Positions 23,566-35,984 are shown, counted from the first letter of the stretch. The stretch is 64,000 bases of DNA from Corbicula japonica (GCA_038501625.1 JAZAYU010000005.1:5580001-5644000), one strand, 5' to 3'. The notes: generated from the sequence alone by a model not told the origin. Program-made: numbers and translations.

Positions 23566-24439
23566 ATGAGTCCCCAATCCACATTCAGCATGAATACTGG
23601 TTTCAAACCAGGAACCTGTCATCGAGCATGATTAAAAGAAGTGGGAATAACTTTCAACAGTTTCAGAATCAATATAAGATAAGTAAGTTTAAACTAAACT
23701 ACCGGTAAGCCAGATCAACAGAGTAAGGGGATAACACAAACAAAACTTTTCTTACCATTGCTCTAAAGGTTGACATTCCATGACAATGTCTGCTCCCTGG
23801 ACACCTGTTGGTTCTGCAAATCACAGTTCATCAACCAAATGGCACTTTGACCGATTTCTGTAATAAAACAGGAAAAAATGACTTGTTGGAGAATAAAATG
23901 TATGTACAGTTCAATTATGAAGACTTGGAACTGAAATGACTTTGTAGATAAAAGAAAGGAATGTTCTTGCAAGCAAACATTTTAGTAAATATTCATAATG
24001 ACATGAGAGATCTAAATTCTGTCACACTTTCAAAGCTGACTATAAATAGTATGTAAATTAAAAGTTTGTACACCAGAACACATGCAAGCTTTAACCTTAT
24101 ATTCTAAGCTGAAAAAGGGAAAAATTTGATCAAAATGGAAGTTTGAGTTAAGGTTCTTGGCATTTCCACTTGGGATATGATGGCAAACAAGTGTTCCAAG
24201 TTTGAAAGCTGTAATATAGTACTTTGTAGATACGTAGGTTGCATCAAATTAGAGTTAAAGGTAAAGCAATGTGTTTTGTGAAAGGCTATTAATTACTTTA
24301 AGTATTTACCTTTTAATGTGAATGTATCTATCTTCAGCTTCTGTAACTGTAGATCTTGGACAGTAAATTGGTGTGAAAAAGATCTAGAGCATGTACAGTG
24401 GTGTAATGTTGTCCCCCAGTAAGTGCACATGTGTGAAGT
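23566..24439. other. No gene recognised
   Basis: AT-rich DNA leading into the 30-bp repeat; no supported ORF. Confidence 0.4.
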
Positions 24440-25070
24440 AGATACAGATCAGATGCACTGGTGTGAAGTATATTATTGGAGATCCATTATATAAACATTT
24501 GGGGAAAATAGATCCAGATCAAATTTGTGTTAAGTAGATTTAGTCCTAGCACACTGGTGTAAAACAGATCCAGTCTAGGCATGTTGATGTGAAGTAGATC
24601 CAGTCCTGGCACATTTGTGTGAAGTAGATCCAGTCCTGGAACATTTGTGTGAAGTAGATCCAGTCCAGGAACATTTGTGTGAAGTAGATCCAGTCCTGGA
24701 ACATTTGTGTGAAGTAGATCCAGTGCTGGCACATTTGTGTGAAGTAGATCCATTCCTGGAACATTTGTGTGAAGTAGATCCAGTCCTGGAACATTTGTGT
24801 GAAGTAGATCCATTCCTGGAACATTTGTGTGAAGTAGATCCAGTCCTGGAACATTTGTGTGAAGTAGATCCAGTCCTGGAACATTTGTGTGAAGTAGATC
24901 CAGTCCAAGTACATTGGTGTTTCCTAGATCCAGTCCAGACACAATGGTGTGCAGTAGATCCAGTCCAGATACACTGGTAGAAAATAGATCCTGAACATGT
25001 TTCTTGGTGTGAAGTAGATCTAGAACAAAAACAATGGTGTTCAGTAGATCTAGGACAGGAACATTGGTTT
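24440..25070 (+). repeat. 30-bp minisatellite
   Basis: About 21 units of GTGTGAAGTAGATCCAGTCC-TGGAACATTT. The centre (24600-24900) is nearly perfect and the edges are decayed. 30 bp is ten codons, which keeps several frames open on both strands; none is a gene. Confidence 0.95.
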
Positions 25071-25263
25071 AAAGTATGATGCTTTTTCCAGTGGACTGAT
25101 TCTGCCTGTTGCAAGTGTTCATGAGGTCTTGAAGATCACCCCATCAGTAATACACTACTCATACAGACAATAGTGTGAACTGTGACCACCTGCAATTGAA
25201 AATGACAATAATAATTTGTTTTGTTCACTTATGGAATAAGATGTCAAAGCTTTATTTTTACTT

Positions 25264-25504
25264 AACCCTTTCCTCCATAGATACACCTTTCCTGCATGGG
25301 CAAACAGTTTAGATCCAGATCAGCCGGCACATCTGTGCCATCTGATCAGGATCTAAACTGTTCGCTTTTTGATTTGTTAAGTTATTTCTGACCAAAATGC
25401 GACCAGTGCAGATCCTGATCCTGAAACAGCACGGATGTGCCAGCTGATCTGGATCTTAACTGTTCGCCCATGCAATAAAAGTGTGTCTATGGAGGAAATG
25501 GTTA
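25264..25504. mobile_element. TTAA double-hairpin MITE copy
   Basis: Complete: TTAACCCTTTCCTCCATAGA to GGAGGAAATGGTTAA. Confidence 0.92.
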
Positions 25505-25799
25505 AAATGTTTTTCATTTATCCAAGTCTCAAATGTTATGGTAGACACTTCTAAAGAAGAGACTACCGCTTTTATTTAGTCTTCTGCTTTAGGAGGAAGA
25601 AGGAGTCTCCGCTTTTGTTGAGTCTCCCGGTTAATGTGGGAGACTGCTGCTTATGTGCAGCACAAGGTCTTTAAATTTGTGGAGTGTAAACTGTGTTTTT
25701 ACATAAAATAAAACATCTCCTTTGTCTGTATAGATTTTCAAAAGACATAACACAAACAAGCCTAAATAGATCATGAAAAATACAGAACCATATACTTGA

Positions 25800-25994
25800 A
25801 AACCGTTTGCTGCCACAAGATTTTATTACTGAAATTAACAGAAATTGCCACTTGATGCGATGTTCTAGATATCCTGCTTGATCATCTGTACAAGTTTGAG
25901 AGAAATCCACCCGATAGTTATTTAAGATTTGGACATATTTATGGACGTACCAACTAGTGCAACTCTAATGCCTCCAACTTAGTAAGGGCATAAA
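25800..25994 (+). mobile_element. GCATAAAA-family element, 5' truncated
   Basis: CATCCTGCTTGATCATCTGT ... GTGCAACTCTAATGCCTCCA ... GGGCATAAAA; the left third is missing. Confidence 0.7.
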
Positions 25995-26371
25995 AATTAC
26001 TATGTTTACTTACAGGTCTATGGGTTATGTCACCACATAACACTTGTATTGTAGTCAACTGTTTAGTCTGCATGTCTTCAATCCTGTATGTCAGTAATAT
26101 CCAGTGCACACTTCCTGAAAATTAAATGTAGATTATATGCAAACAAATGTTAGCAGTGTAACAAATTTTATGTCCACCATTAACCTTTTATCCCCCAATT
26201 TTGTATCACAAACTTGTTTTTGTTGGATTATAGGCCAGTTCGAGCCCAATTAACTATGCTCAACAAGGGCTTTTTTATATATACAATGGTTGCTAAGACA
26301 GATATCAAGAGTCAGCAACAAAATTAGCCAATGCACGTTCAGGCCAGTTCATTCATTGTACGTGTATATTT

Positions 26372-26572
26372 AACCCTTTCCTTCATAAATACGCATTTTT
26401 ATGCATGTGTTACCAGTGTAGATCCAGATCAGCAGGCACATCTGTGCCATCTGATTAGGATCTGCACTGGTCGCATTTTGGTTTGAAATAACCTAACAAA
26501 TCAAAAATCAGACGGCATGGATGTGTTGGGTGATCTGGATCTACACTGTTCGCCCATGCAATAATAATGATT
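26372..26572. mobile_element. Double-hairpin MITE copy, right end lost
   Basis: Left end TTAACCCTTTCCTTCAT intact; after the second hairpin the GGAAAGGG end is missing. Confidence 0.8.
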
Positions 26573-26600
26573 TGTAAAATTTAATCATTTGATTAAACAG

Positions 26601-26665
26601 TAAACAGTGTAGACCCTGATCAAACTGTGGATGTTCAGGATGAAATTGGTCTACACTGGTTATGA
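26601..26665. mobile_element. Double-hairpin MITE remnant
   Basis: AACAGTGTAGACCCTGATCA ... GTCTACACTGGTTATG; one arm. Confidence 0.6.
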
Positions 26666-26749
26666 TAAAACTGAAATCACTTTGAATTTTTTTTAAGAAG
26701 GCTACTGCATTAATTTTTGTTAATTAGTTCAAACATCTTAACCTGTTAA

Positions 26750-26925
26750 CTATTTACTCTATGGCTGTTATCCCGTGGGGGAGAACAGTGTAGATCCAGA
26801 TCAACTGGCATAGCTGTGCTATCTGATCAAGATCTATACTGTTTGCATTTAGATTCATTAGGTTGTTTCTGACAAAGAAGCCACCAGTGTTTATACAGAT
26901 CAGATGGCATGAATGTTATGACTGG
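26750..26925. mobile_element. Double-hairpin MITE copy, decayed
   Basis: Left hairpin GTGTAGATCCAGATCAACTG with its partner, the typical spacer, and a decayed right arm. Confidence 0.65.
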
Positions 26926-27039
26926 TTAGTCACTAAGGAAGCAGTCATCATGCATGACTAAGCAACACAAGCATGGGTAATGTAAAATGGGTATTAGTTT
27001 TGCTACCTATTTGCCCTAAAAACGTTTTGGTCAACAAAC

Positions 27040-27290
27040 CCCTAACCTTTAGCAAGGGGTCCTGGATTCAAGTTTTACGCTTTTACAATGGACCAAGGTT
27101 CAAGACCCTGCCTGACTGCACTTTTACAATGGACCAAGGTTCAAGTCCCTGACTGCACTTTTCTAATGGACCAAGGTTCAAGTCCCAGCCTGACTGTACT
27201 TTTACAATGGTTAAAGGTTCAAGTCCCAGCCTGACTACACTTTTACAATGGACCAAGGTTCAAGTCCCAGCCTGACTGCACTTCTTTTTC
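27040..27290 (+). repeat. ~41-bp minisatellite carrying B-box-like motifs
   Basis: Five to six units of TTTTACAATGGACCAAGGTT-CAAGTCCCAGCCTGACTGCAC. Each contains GGTTCAAGTCC, a good match to the RNA polymerase III B box. Just before it, GCAAGGGGTCCTGGATTCAA looks like the 3' half of a tRNA-like sequence. Confidence 0.75.
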
Positions 27291-28244
27291 ACTTTGTTAA
27301 GGACCTTGGCTGCAGTTGAACCTACTAAAATAGTGCATCTTTCATCCTGTTATAGTGGTGCTGGCCTTCAAGTCCCAGGCTGACTGCACACTGTGGACAA
27401 TGGTCAATCAGAACTCAGCATACAAATAATTTCTTTAATAAGAATCAGTAACTTCTGAAACTAACTTAAAAGTTAACTTTTACAACATGTAAATTTATAT
27501 TATTTCTTTAAAATTTTAAATTGACTTACTTTCACATCAAAATGGGTAACAGCCATGTAAAGCACTCTAAATGGACAAAGGTGTGTAAAGGACTCTATCA
27601 CCTGGCCAAAACTTCACTTCACATGTCCCCAAGGCATGCTGTCCTTGCATTTTTTCCCTCCTAAATTCTTACATGATTGAACTGTGGCTCACATGTTAAT
27701 CCTTATTCACAGATGAACGCCCTTCTTTTGTTGAAAATTTGAATGAAATCCCGATAGGCAATACTATTCATTTATGATGTTGTGACAATGACATCACTAT
27801 ACAATATCATTGCTAATAGATCTGAAATGTGATTGGGATAAATGCAAAAAGATTCTACCTGCTTCTTTATTTTATATCACTAGGAACCTTTTCTGCTTTC
27901 ATCTAACAAATTTCTTTCCCATTATTATCTTAAATATACACTACAATAAAAGTACTGTTAGATTTTACCATTTAAGGCAATAAGTGAAACATAGATTTCT
28001 AAATAAAAGGGAATTTCTTGGTTAAAAAGGACTCATGAGTGAAATCAATCTTGAATAAAATAAATTGTAACAAAACTTAAATTAAATGTTTGAATGTTAA
28101 AATAAAAACAAAATTTATGTCACCATCATATGACAAATCTCCTAATTTTAAGATACTTAAACAAAATGTTTGAAGGTTGAAAAGAAAAAAACAACATCTA
28201 AGGTCAAATCTGCTCAAATAATTGTTTTATGATTGGATGCTCAT
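27291..28244. other. No gene recognised
   Basis: AT-rich; nothing supported. Confidence 0.4.
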
Positions 28245-28460
28245 TAACCCTTTATTCAATAGAAACAAATTTAATCGCAGGGGGTAACAGTGTAGATCCA
28301 GATCAGCCAGCACATCTGTGCTGTCAAATCAGGATCTACATCGTTTGCTTTTAGATTCATTATGTTATTTCTGACCAAGAAGCAACAAGTGTAGATCTAG
28401 GATCAGATGGCACAGATGAGCTGGCTGATCTGGATCTACACTGGTTGCATACATCATAAA
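28245..28460. mobile_element. Double-hairpin MITE copy
   Basis: TTAACCCTTTATTCAATAG left end and two hairpins; the right end is not recognisable. Confidence 0.75.
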
Positions 28461-28789
28461 TATTTAAACAATCATTACTTACTTGAATATTTGTTTCAAT
28501 AATCATCCCTTGCTGAAAGATTCATCTCAAAAAGGAATCTCTTACTTAAGGATTTGTCTTACAAAAAATCATAATACTTTGGATTAATATAAGTCTAAGG
28601 GATGTAAATACAGAAGTTGTGGAGTTTTTTCTCCAAGCAGCTGTTTTCTTATTATTTCATAATTGGTAAAAATAAAAACACAATAAATTAAATAAATAAT
28701 AGAATAAAAATAAATTCAAACACTTCAAATTTAAATTAATACATTAAATTAAGGTTTGGCTAAAATCATCACTTAGTAGCACTTGCAGA

Positions 28790-28975
28790 TTCCAAGGGAA
28801 GTAACTGCAAACGTTGTAGAGGTGTATGTGTCCAAGGGAAGTAACTGCAAAGTTGTAGAGGTGTATGTGTCCAAGGGAAGTAACTGCAAAAGTTGTAGCT
28901 GTTTATAAGTCCAAGGGAAGTAACTGCAAACGTTGTAAAGGTTTATAAGTCCAAGGGAAGTAAATGCAAAAACTG
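28790..28975 (+). repeat. ~40-bp minisatellite
   Basis: Five units containing CCAAGGGAAGTAACTGCAAA followed by a GTTGTA-rich part. Confidence 0.8.
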
Positions 28976-29448
28976 TACATGTTTTTCATGCAGCTGTTTT
29001 TGATTATTTGATAATTTGGAAATAAATATTTAAAAAAAAATTAATAGAATAAAATGAAATATAACAAAAATAAAAGTTAAATAAACAAACTAAAAATAAA
29101 CAAAAAAACAAATAGCAAAGTCTTTTGTCAGTCAAAGGAAGCAACTGCAGTTTCTACAGTAAGTATGTAAATAAATACAGATATTTATACTTGATTAAAA
29201 TACCATATTAATCACCAAGTTTGACAGTCTTTGATTTAGTAACCAAAAGTGTCATTTCATACCGGAATCCATTTCTAGCAGTTGCCATGGAGACATCTTG
29301 GTTTATAAAATACACAAACTGTACTCACCATTGCCTAGTTCCAATTGTAAAGTGATCCAATTTCAAAATCCTGTTTAGAACACTAAATGAAGCACATTTT
29401 ACATATTTACAAATTAACCCTTTTCTCTATGGTATTGTACAATTATTT

Positions 29449-29576
29449 ACTTATTAGCTGGGAAATATGCTGTGATATTGACCTAAAAATCGTTATTGAC
29501 CGAGGCGATAGCCGAGGTCAATAACGATTTTTGCGGTCAATATCAACAGCATATTTCCCAGCTAATAAGTAAATAA
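29449..29576. repeat. Long near-perfect palindrome
   Basis: TTATTAGCTGGGAAATATGC ... GACCGAGGCGATAGCCGAGGTC ... and the reverse complement to TAAGTAAATA. The arms are ~55 bp with a very short centre. They also hold CGTTATTGACC / GGTCAATAACG. Confidence 0.85.
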
Positions 29577-29583
29577 ACTGTTT

Positions 29584-29900
29584 TATTACATGAACTATAA
29601 ATAGTTATGTTTTAGAAATCTTCAATTAAGACTAATTTCAAGTGGACTCCGTGCGGCTTATCAAGCTAATTTGAACGATAAATGGCGCGAAATATAACGT
29701 CAACGGAAACGCGACGTAAATGACGTCATTAAAATAACTCTTATTACATAAACTATAAATAATATAAAAGATGGAAACTTTCGCATTCTATTTATAGACA
29801 GGTCAATATCAGCGAAAGCGGGTCAATATCTAGATTTATTGACTCGGTTATTTTGGGGGTGTGACCAATCGCGTTGCGTCTATTTATAGTTCATGTAATA
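29584..29900. mobile_element. MITE with TATTACATGAACTATAAAT ends
   Basis: ~317 bp with terminal inverted repeats TATTACATGAACTATAAAT / ATTTATAGTTCATGTAATA. It appears, with the palindrome just before it, to sit inside an old double-hairpin copy that starts at 29416 and resumes near 29910. Confidence 0.7.
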
Positions 29901-29992
29901 AATAGGAGATATGCCATGGGTTATCACTGTAGATCCAGATCTTATTTGTTTGCTTTTAGATAGTGTTTGACCACTACACAATGCTGCTTATC

Positions 29993-30229
29993 CGTTAACT
30001 CTATATATACATCTTTTATCACATTGGTGACCAGTGTAGATCCAGATCAGCTGGCAAAAACATGCCATCTGATCAAGATCTACAATGTTGGCTTATTTAT
30101 TTATTAGGCTATTTCTGACCAAAAAACAAACAGTGCAGATCTAGATCAGATGGTATGGATGTGAGAAATGATCTGGATCTACACTGGTTTCCTGTGCGAT
30201 AAAATACTTATATAAGGAGCTAAGGGATA
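29993..30229. mobile_element. Double-hairpin MITE copy
   Basis: CCGTTAACTCTATATATACA to AAGGAGCTAAGGGA; both hairpins present but diverged. Confidence 0.75.
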
Positions 30230-30836
30230 TAAGGATATATATAGGTGAGTGGAAGCTGCAACTTTCTCATGTTTGGACTAATATCATTGCAATTATCCAG
30301 TTTTTGCAGAGGGACTGACTGACATACAGACAGACGGATGTCCTAACTAATGGATATTTATGTGGCTACCCCTTTTTTATACATAATTATGTATCTTATG
30401 TTCTTTAAGCCGCCAAAGAGAAAATTTAGTCATGAATGGGACTGACAAGTATTTACAATTATCTATTGTTCTCATAGCCCCTTTAAAAGTGTCTATTAAT
30501 TAGCACAGACAGATGGATGGGTCAGACAGACGGAGGATAAACCCTAAGACTCCTTCGATACAGGGTCAGGGAACTAATAAAATTTATTTATAGTACATGT
30601 ATAAGGATAAAAACCATAAACAATATTAATGTTTGTTTTGAAATTTATTACAAAAATGATCTACAAAATAAAGATAAAGCAAATGTTCTGCATTTTTACA
30701 TGATCAATAGCACAACACAATTAAAGATTTTCCGTATCACTCAAATATATAATATCTTACTAAAAATAGAAAATAGAGGTATTACAGTTTAATATGGATA
30801 CAACTGCAAGAATAAAGAAGAATATTTAACAGTTTT

Positions 30837-31252
30837 CTCCACAGAATGGAAATTAATCCCATGGATGAACAGTGTAGATCCACATAAGCTGGCACATCAA
30901 TGCTGTTTGATTAAGATCTACACTGTTTGCTTTTTGATTCATTTGGTTATTTCTTTAAAATAATAATCCAGTGCCCAAGGTTATAAAACTGAGCATGGAA
31001 ACCAGTCTCAAATCTCAAGCATCTGATTGGCTGAAATGGCGACCAGTCGCCATTTCAGCCAACCAGATGCTTGAGATTTGAGACTGGTTTACAATCTCAG
31101 CTTTATAACCTTCAGCCCAGTTTATATCCAGATAAGCTCGCACATCTATTACAACAGTGTAGATTCAGACCAAACAGCAAAGATGTAACAGCTGATCTGG
31201 ATCTACATTGGTCACCATCTGATAAAAGATGTATCCATGGAGAAAAGTGTTA
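30837..31252. mobile_element. Double-hairpin MITE copy split by a fold-back element
   Basis: First hairpin at 30865-30930, insertion at ~30970-31119, second hairpin at ~31150-31225, right end GGAGAAAAGTGTTAA. Confidence 0.8.
30970..31119. mobile_element. Fold-back element, near-perfect palindrome
   Basis: ~150 bp: AGTGCCCAAGGTTATAAAAC, ATCTGATTGGCTGAAATGGC and the reverse complement, ending CTTTATAACCTTCAGCCCA. No coding capacity. Confidence 0.88.
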
Positions 31253-31949
31253 AATAAAAATACTTAGGTATATTTTAATATCACTTAAAAGCAACTTTTA
31301 AAAAATAGTGTTTCAACTTATGTATACAGAAAAGAACATGATAGAAGAAATTTGTATCAAAATGCTAAAAGCTGATAAACACTTTTACAATTGTGAGAAG
31401 AGACTTTTTGCGAACTCCAAAGAAAAGTTACCGGTAGGTAGTTTTTCACAGTACACTGAATTCTGTTGTATGTTTTCATTCATCATAAGTATTCGGGCTT
31501 AGCATTTAAATATTAACATTTTTACATGATCAAGATACATGTATTTGAAAATAATAAAACATTTGCAAAACAAATTGATTTGACAATAGTTATCTCCCTT
31601 ATTAAACTAAATCAACATTTAAATAAGGGTCATAACTTCTGTTGAATTTGCAGTAGAATATAAATGATGAAGGCATGTAATCATTCAAACACTTTTTTGT
31701 TAAAGTACAAATGAAAAATCAAAATCAAAATTCTGATAAAATTGTCTGTCAAGGCAGTGGTAAGGGGAAATAACTGCTGCAAAGTGTATTGAGTTTTCTC
31801 TTTTTTAGAGCATTTTCTTCTTTAATCTCAGTCCATTCTTTTGGAAGCACTTGCAAAGTTATGCTAAAAATACATTTCATTCAAACTGTTTGAAAAAAAT
31901 ATTCTAAAATATTCTATCTGAACACTATCATTATGAGCAAAGCATACTA
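31253..31949. other. No gene recognised
   Basis: AT-rich; a 64-codon frame at 31308 has no recognisable feature. Confidence 0.4.
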
Positions 31950-32096
31950 GGCTCCAATAAAACTGAGACTGGAACCAGTCTCAAAATGCTAGCTTGTGAT
32001 TGGTTGGCATCAAGACAGAAATCATTTTCAACCAATCAGATGCATCAAAATGATGAAAAGTCTCCAATCTTGCACCCGGCTCTCAGTCATTTATGG
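31950..32096. mobile_element. Fold-back element, diverged
   Basis: AAAACTGAGACTGGAACCAG, GTGATTGGTTGG and CAACCAATCAGATGC arms. Confidence 0.65.
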
Positions 32097-32531
32097 AGAA
32101 CAAGAAATGTAATTGAGCCAAACAATTACTTTTTTTGTTGTTATTTTTTCTAAAGAAATCAAGATTAATGCTTTACAATTTTCTGGAAAATACTGATTTC
32201 TGTTGTGTTTCTTTTCAAATTAACAGATTTTGTTCATTACTATTTTTACAAATAAATTTCTATATAATTTTCCATGTTACCACACCATGTCATGGTAAAA
32301 ATATTGCAATTTGAAAACCAATAACAAAATGTTATATTGGTGTGAAAAAGTGTGTAGCAACAAATCGTTAGCAAACAAAAACACAGAAATTAGCAAAAAG
32401 CAATCCCTTGCAAACAAAAATTTTCATTAGTTTTATAATTCCAATCATGGATTTAAACGTCTACATGTTGGATATTATTTATCAGGAAAAATCTTAAGAA
32501 AATCGGTTGCAATATCATTATGAAACAATAT

Positions 32532-32770
32532 AACCCTTTCTTCCATAGAAACACGTTTACAGCGAGGGCAAACAGTTTAGATCAAGACCAGCCGGCACAT
32601 CTGTGCCGTCTGATCAGGATCTAAACTGTTCGCTTTTTGATTCTTTAGGTTATTTCTGACCAAAATGCGACAAGTGCAGATCCTGATCAGACGGCACGCA
32701 TGTGCCGACTGATGTGGATCTACACTGGTCGCACATGCGTAAAAATGCGTATTAATGTAGGAAAGGGTTA
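32532..32770. mobile_element. TTAA double-hairpin MITE copy
   Basis: AACCCTTTCTTCCATAGA to GTAGGAAAGGGTTAA; arms GCCGGCACATCTGTGCCGTC intact. Confidence 0.93.
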
Positions 32771-32978
32771 AAAAAAAAAAGGACTTTGTCCACCTATCCA
32801 AAATTATGCTTCTTTTGATACCAGCTATATAAGAAAGTTTAAAAAGCTAATGGCTATAAAACAATATGTTATAAATGTTGTGCTTTTAGTAAGTGATGAT
32901 AATCCCTTAACTCCATGGATATAACTTTTATACGACATGGGATCACTGTACCAATTAGTCTAGACAAGATTGGTCTGA

Positions 32979-34131
32979 TCCCTTTCCTCCACAGAAACAC
33001 CCATACATGCCAAGTCTCACGCCGTGAGGTTAAAACTCACGGAATTTCACCCACCCTCACGGTCTAACGGATAAAAACAAAAAACTCACGTTTTTTTGTT
33101 AATTTCTATTAAAAAAAAATTGTCATCTGCAGTGCAAATTTTCAATCATCAATGTCTCCAAAAAGTCTGAGGATCGCCGAAATGAAAGCGCTTGATTGAC
33201 AGAGATTATTGGAAATTATGACATTTTGTTTATTTCATCTACTCCAATTACCCTGGGGCAATGGATTAACATCCTATGTTAGATAAGGTGTTATTCAATT
33301 ATCTTTTCTTATTAATTGATATGTTTACTCAAACATCTTTATGTCTCAGCTGGGGTACAATTTTAATGCAAGTGTTACAGTTTTCGGCTACGGATGGGTA
33401 AACCTCTAAGGGCATTACTTTGAAGGTGTTAATTGTCAAGAGTTTTGGTTTTAATTGGCATGTTGAAGCATTAATCCAAGGTGAATAAAAACAAGATTTG
33501 TCAAATTTTTGGGCCCTTCTGGGACGCTTTATGTAAAGCTACAAGAATAATTTTGATGCAACTCCAGACTTTCATCATAAATGCCAATTCAGTAATTGCA
33601 TTTAGTGGATAGCTAATGGCTTGAATATTATGAACTTTCAGTGGACATTTTTAAAATAAATGAGGCATAAAGATTTTAGTCACAAATATTTTATTTGATT
33701 TAAAAAAATGTGTTTAATTGTCTTGTTACTTCATTAAAGTAATGTAACTGACTGTTGACTACTTTTAATAAAAAAGGTAAAGGTATATAAGAACATTTAA
33801 AATATACCATGTTTCGACACGCTTTAGAAAATCTCACTTATTTTTGCTCAAATCTCACTTAAAAATGTCACCAGTCTCACTTAATTTTTTTTCGACACCT
33901 GGCATGTATGAACACCTTTATTGCTTAGGGGAACAGTTTAGATCCAGATCAGCCAACACATCTGTGCCACTTGATCAGGATCTAAACTGTTTGCTTTTTT
34001 ATTCATTAGGTTATTTCTGACCAAACTGAGACCAGTTCAGATCCTGATCAGACGGCACGGATGTGCCAGGTGATCTGGATCTACACTGGTCGCACTTGCG
34101 TAAAAAGGCGTTTATATGAAGTGAAGAGTTT
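32979..34131. mobile_element. Double-hairpin MITE split by a 909-bp insertion
   Basis: Left tip CCCTTTCCTCCACAGAAACACC up to 33001, resuming AACACCTTTATTGCTTAGGG at 33911 and running through both hairpins to GAAGAGTTTA. Confidence 0.88.
33002..33910. mobile_element. 909-bp element with CATACATGCCA ends
   Basis: Perfect 11-bp inverted termini CATACATGCCA / TGGCATGTATG, flanked by a 6-bp direct repeat AACACC (32996-33001 and 33911-33916). It contains several CTCACGG / CTCACTT motifs near both ends. No ORF of note, so non-autonomous; superfamily not determined. Confidence 0.85.
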
Positions 34132-34159
34132 ATCAATCAGCACATATTTGTAAACAGAT

Positions 34160-34341
34160 CTAGACACATATGTGTAGACATTTCTGGATCTGCACTATCA
34201 GTTTATCAGTCAGAAATAATCTAATACATTATTAAAAGTGAAAAGTGCAGATCCTGGTTGGATTTCAAACAATTACAACCTGATCTGGATCTACAATGTT
34301 TGCCCAGGGAAAAAATTATATCCGTTGCAGAAAAGAGTTAT
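34160..34341. mobile_element. Double-hairpin MITE, strongly decayed
   Basis: CAGATCTAGACACATATGTG ... GATCTGGATCTACAATGTTT. Confidence 0.6.
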
Positions 34342-34557
34342 CTGACAAAAACAATCTACATTCTAAGAGATAAATGCTAATGTGGTATCTTTTTTCAATG
34401 GCACAAAAAATTACGCAAATGCAGGAAAATAACAAAATTCACTTGCGTAGCTTAAGTTGACTAGAACCACCGTCATGGCAACACAGACTTTGGTTAATTA
34501 GTTAGTAAACAAAAACCAGTAAGTTGTAAAGCACTTAATTCAAAACAAATTTAATTG

Positions 34558-34793
34558 AACCCTACTCCATATATCAACCTTTTTACGCATGTGCAAACGG
34601 TGTAGATCCAGATCAGCCAGCAAATCTGTGCTATCTGATCAGGTTATGCAATGTTCGCTTTTTGGTCAGAAATAACCTAGTAAATCAAAAAGTGAACAGA
34701 GCAGATCCTGATCAGATGGCAGAGATGTTCTGGCTGAACTGGATCTGCACTGCTCGCCATGCCATAAAGATGAGTATATGGAGCTAAGGGTTA
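34558..34793. mobile_element. Double-hairpin MITE copy
   Basis: AACCCTACTCCATATATCAA to GGAGCTAAGGGTTAA. Confidence 0.85.
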
Positions 34794-35062
34794 AGATTGT
34801 CTCTTAAAACAAAACCTTACAAAATTTATTTCAACTATTCGCAATAATGATGCTAACATAGTGGGGGAACCACATATTCAACTGTAATCTCTAAACTAAA
34901 ATAAAATTCATGGAAAACAATTATAAATTGAAAATAAAATCCAGATTATGTGTTAATCAATCAGAAAACCTGAAAAAAAAACAAAGGACAATCCAGTTCA
35001 AAACACAACACAAAATTGATATAAATAACAGTGCAATATTTGATGCAAATAAAAAGTCATTT

Positions 35063-35171
35063 TAACCCTTTGGTCTTTGGATATAATTTTCATCACATGT
35101 GCAACTGATGTAGATCTAGATTTTCAGTGGGTGCACATGGGATATGAGCTGTATCCATTGAGAAAGGGTCA
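35063..35171. mobile_element. Double-hairpin MITE, internally deleted
   Basis: Keeps AACCCTTTGGTC and GAGAAAGGGT ends, with little of the hairpins. Confidence 0.6.
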
Positions 35172-35328
35172 AGCAAAAAATATTAGTATTGTTGTCTAAT
35201 CCTCTTTCTTCTTTATGGTAAATTTCTAGATTAACTCATTTTTTACATATAACATAAAATAAATGTCACAGTTTCAATTAAGTAAAAATAAAGATCAGTA
35301 ATTAAATTCAACCATGTAATTAAATTTT

Positions 35329-35560
35329 ACCCTTTTCTACATATATATGCATTTCATACCAGTTTAGATCCAGATCAGCCGCCAGCACATATGTGCCATC
35401 TGATCTGGATCTACACTGTTTGCCTCTTGGTCAGGAATAATTTCATGGATCTAAAAGCAAACAGTTCTGATCCTGATCAGAAAGCATGGATGTGTTTGCT
35501 GATCTGGATCTAAACTGTTCGCCCATGTGATGAAATTCATATCTATTCAGTAAAGGGTTA
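35329..35560. mobile_element. Double-hairpin MITE copy
   Basis: ACCCTTTTCTACATATAT to CAGTAAAGGGTTAA with both arms. Confidence 0.82.
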
Positions 35561-35790
35561 ACCATGTAAATAAAGACCAGTAATTAAATTCAGTCAATGT
35601 ATATAAACACTGGTTAAATTCAGTATCTCAACATCCACAAAATAAATAACAAATATAAACTTTACAACAACAAATATACAGACTAGCTGTGAACACAAAT
35701 TTTCTACAATAAAGATTATGATATAGAAGAATGTAAACATCAACAAAATCTGAAAAAAAAGGTTTCTTTAACCCTTTACTCCATATATAC

Positions 35791-35940
35791 AGTGCCCAAG
35801 GTTATAAAACTGAGCATGGAAACCAGTCTCAAATCTCAAGCATTTGATTGGCTGAAATTGCGACCAGTCACCATTTCAGCCAATCAGATGCTTGAGATTT
35901 GAGACTGGTTTCCAAACTCAGCTTTATAACCTTCAGCCCA
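35791..35940. mobile_element. Fold-back element
   Basis: Near-perfect palindrome, same family and length as 30970-31119, centre GGCTGAAATTGCGACCAGTC. Confidence 0.88.
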
Positions 35941-35984
35941 GGTTTATCACATGTGTGAACAGTGTAGATCAAGATCAGATACAT

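Noticed and set aside
24487..25114. Frames of 121-179 codons on both strands
   Set aside because: Produced by the 30-bp repeat. Cys-rich periodic peptides look like a structural protein but simply translate the repeat in each frame.
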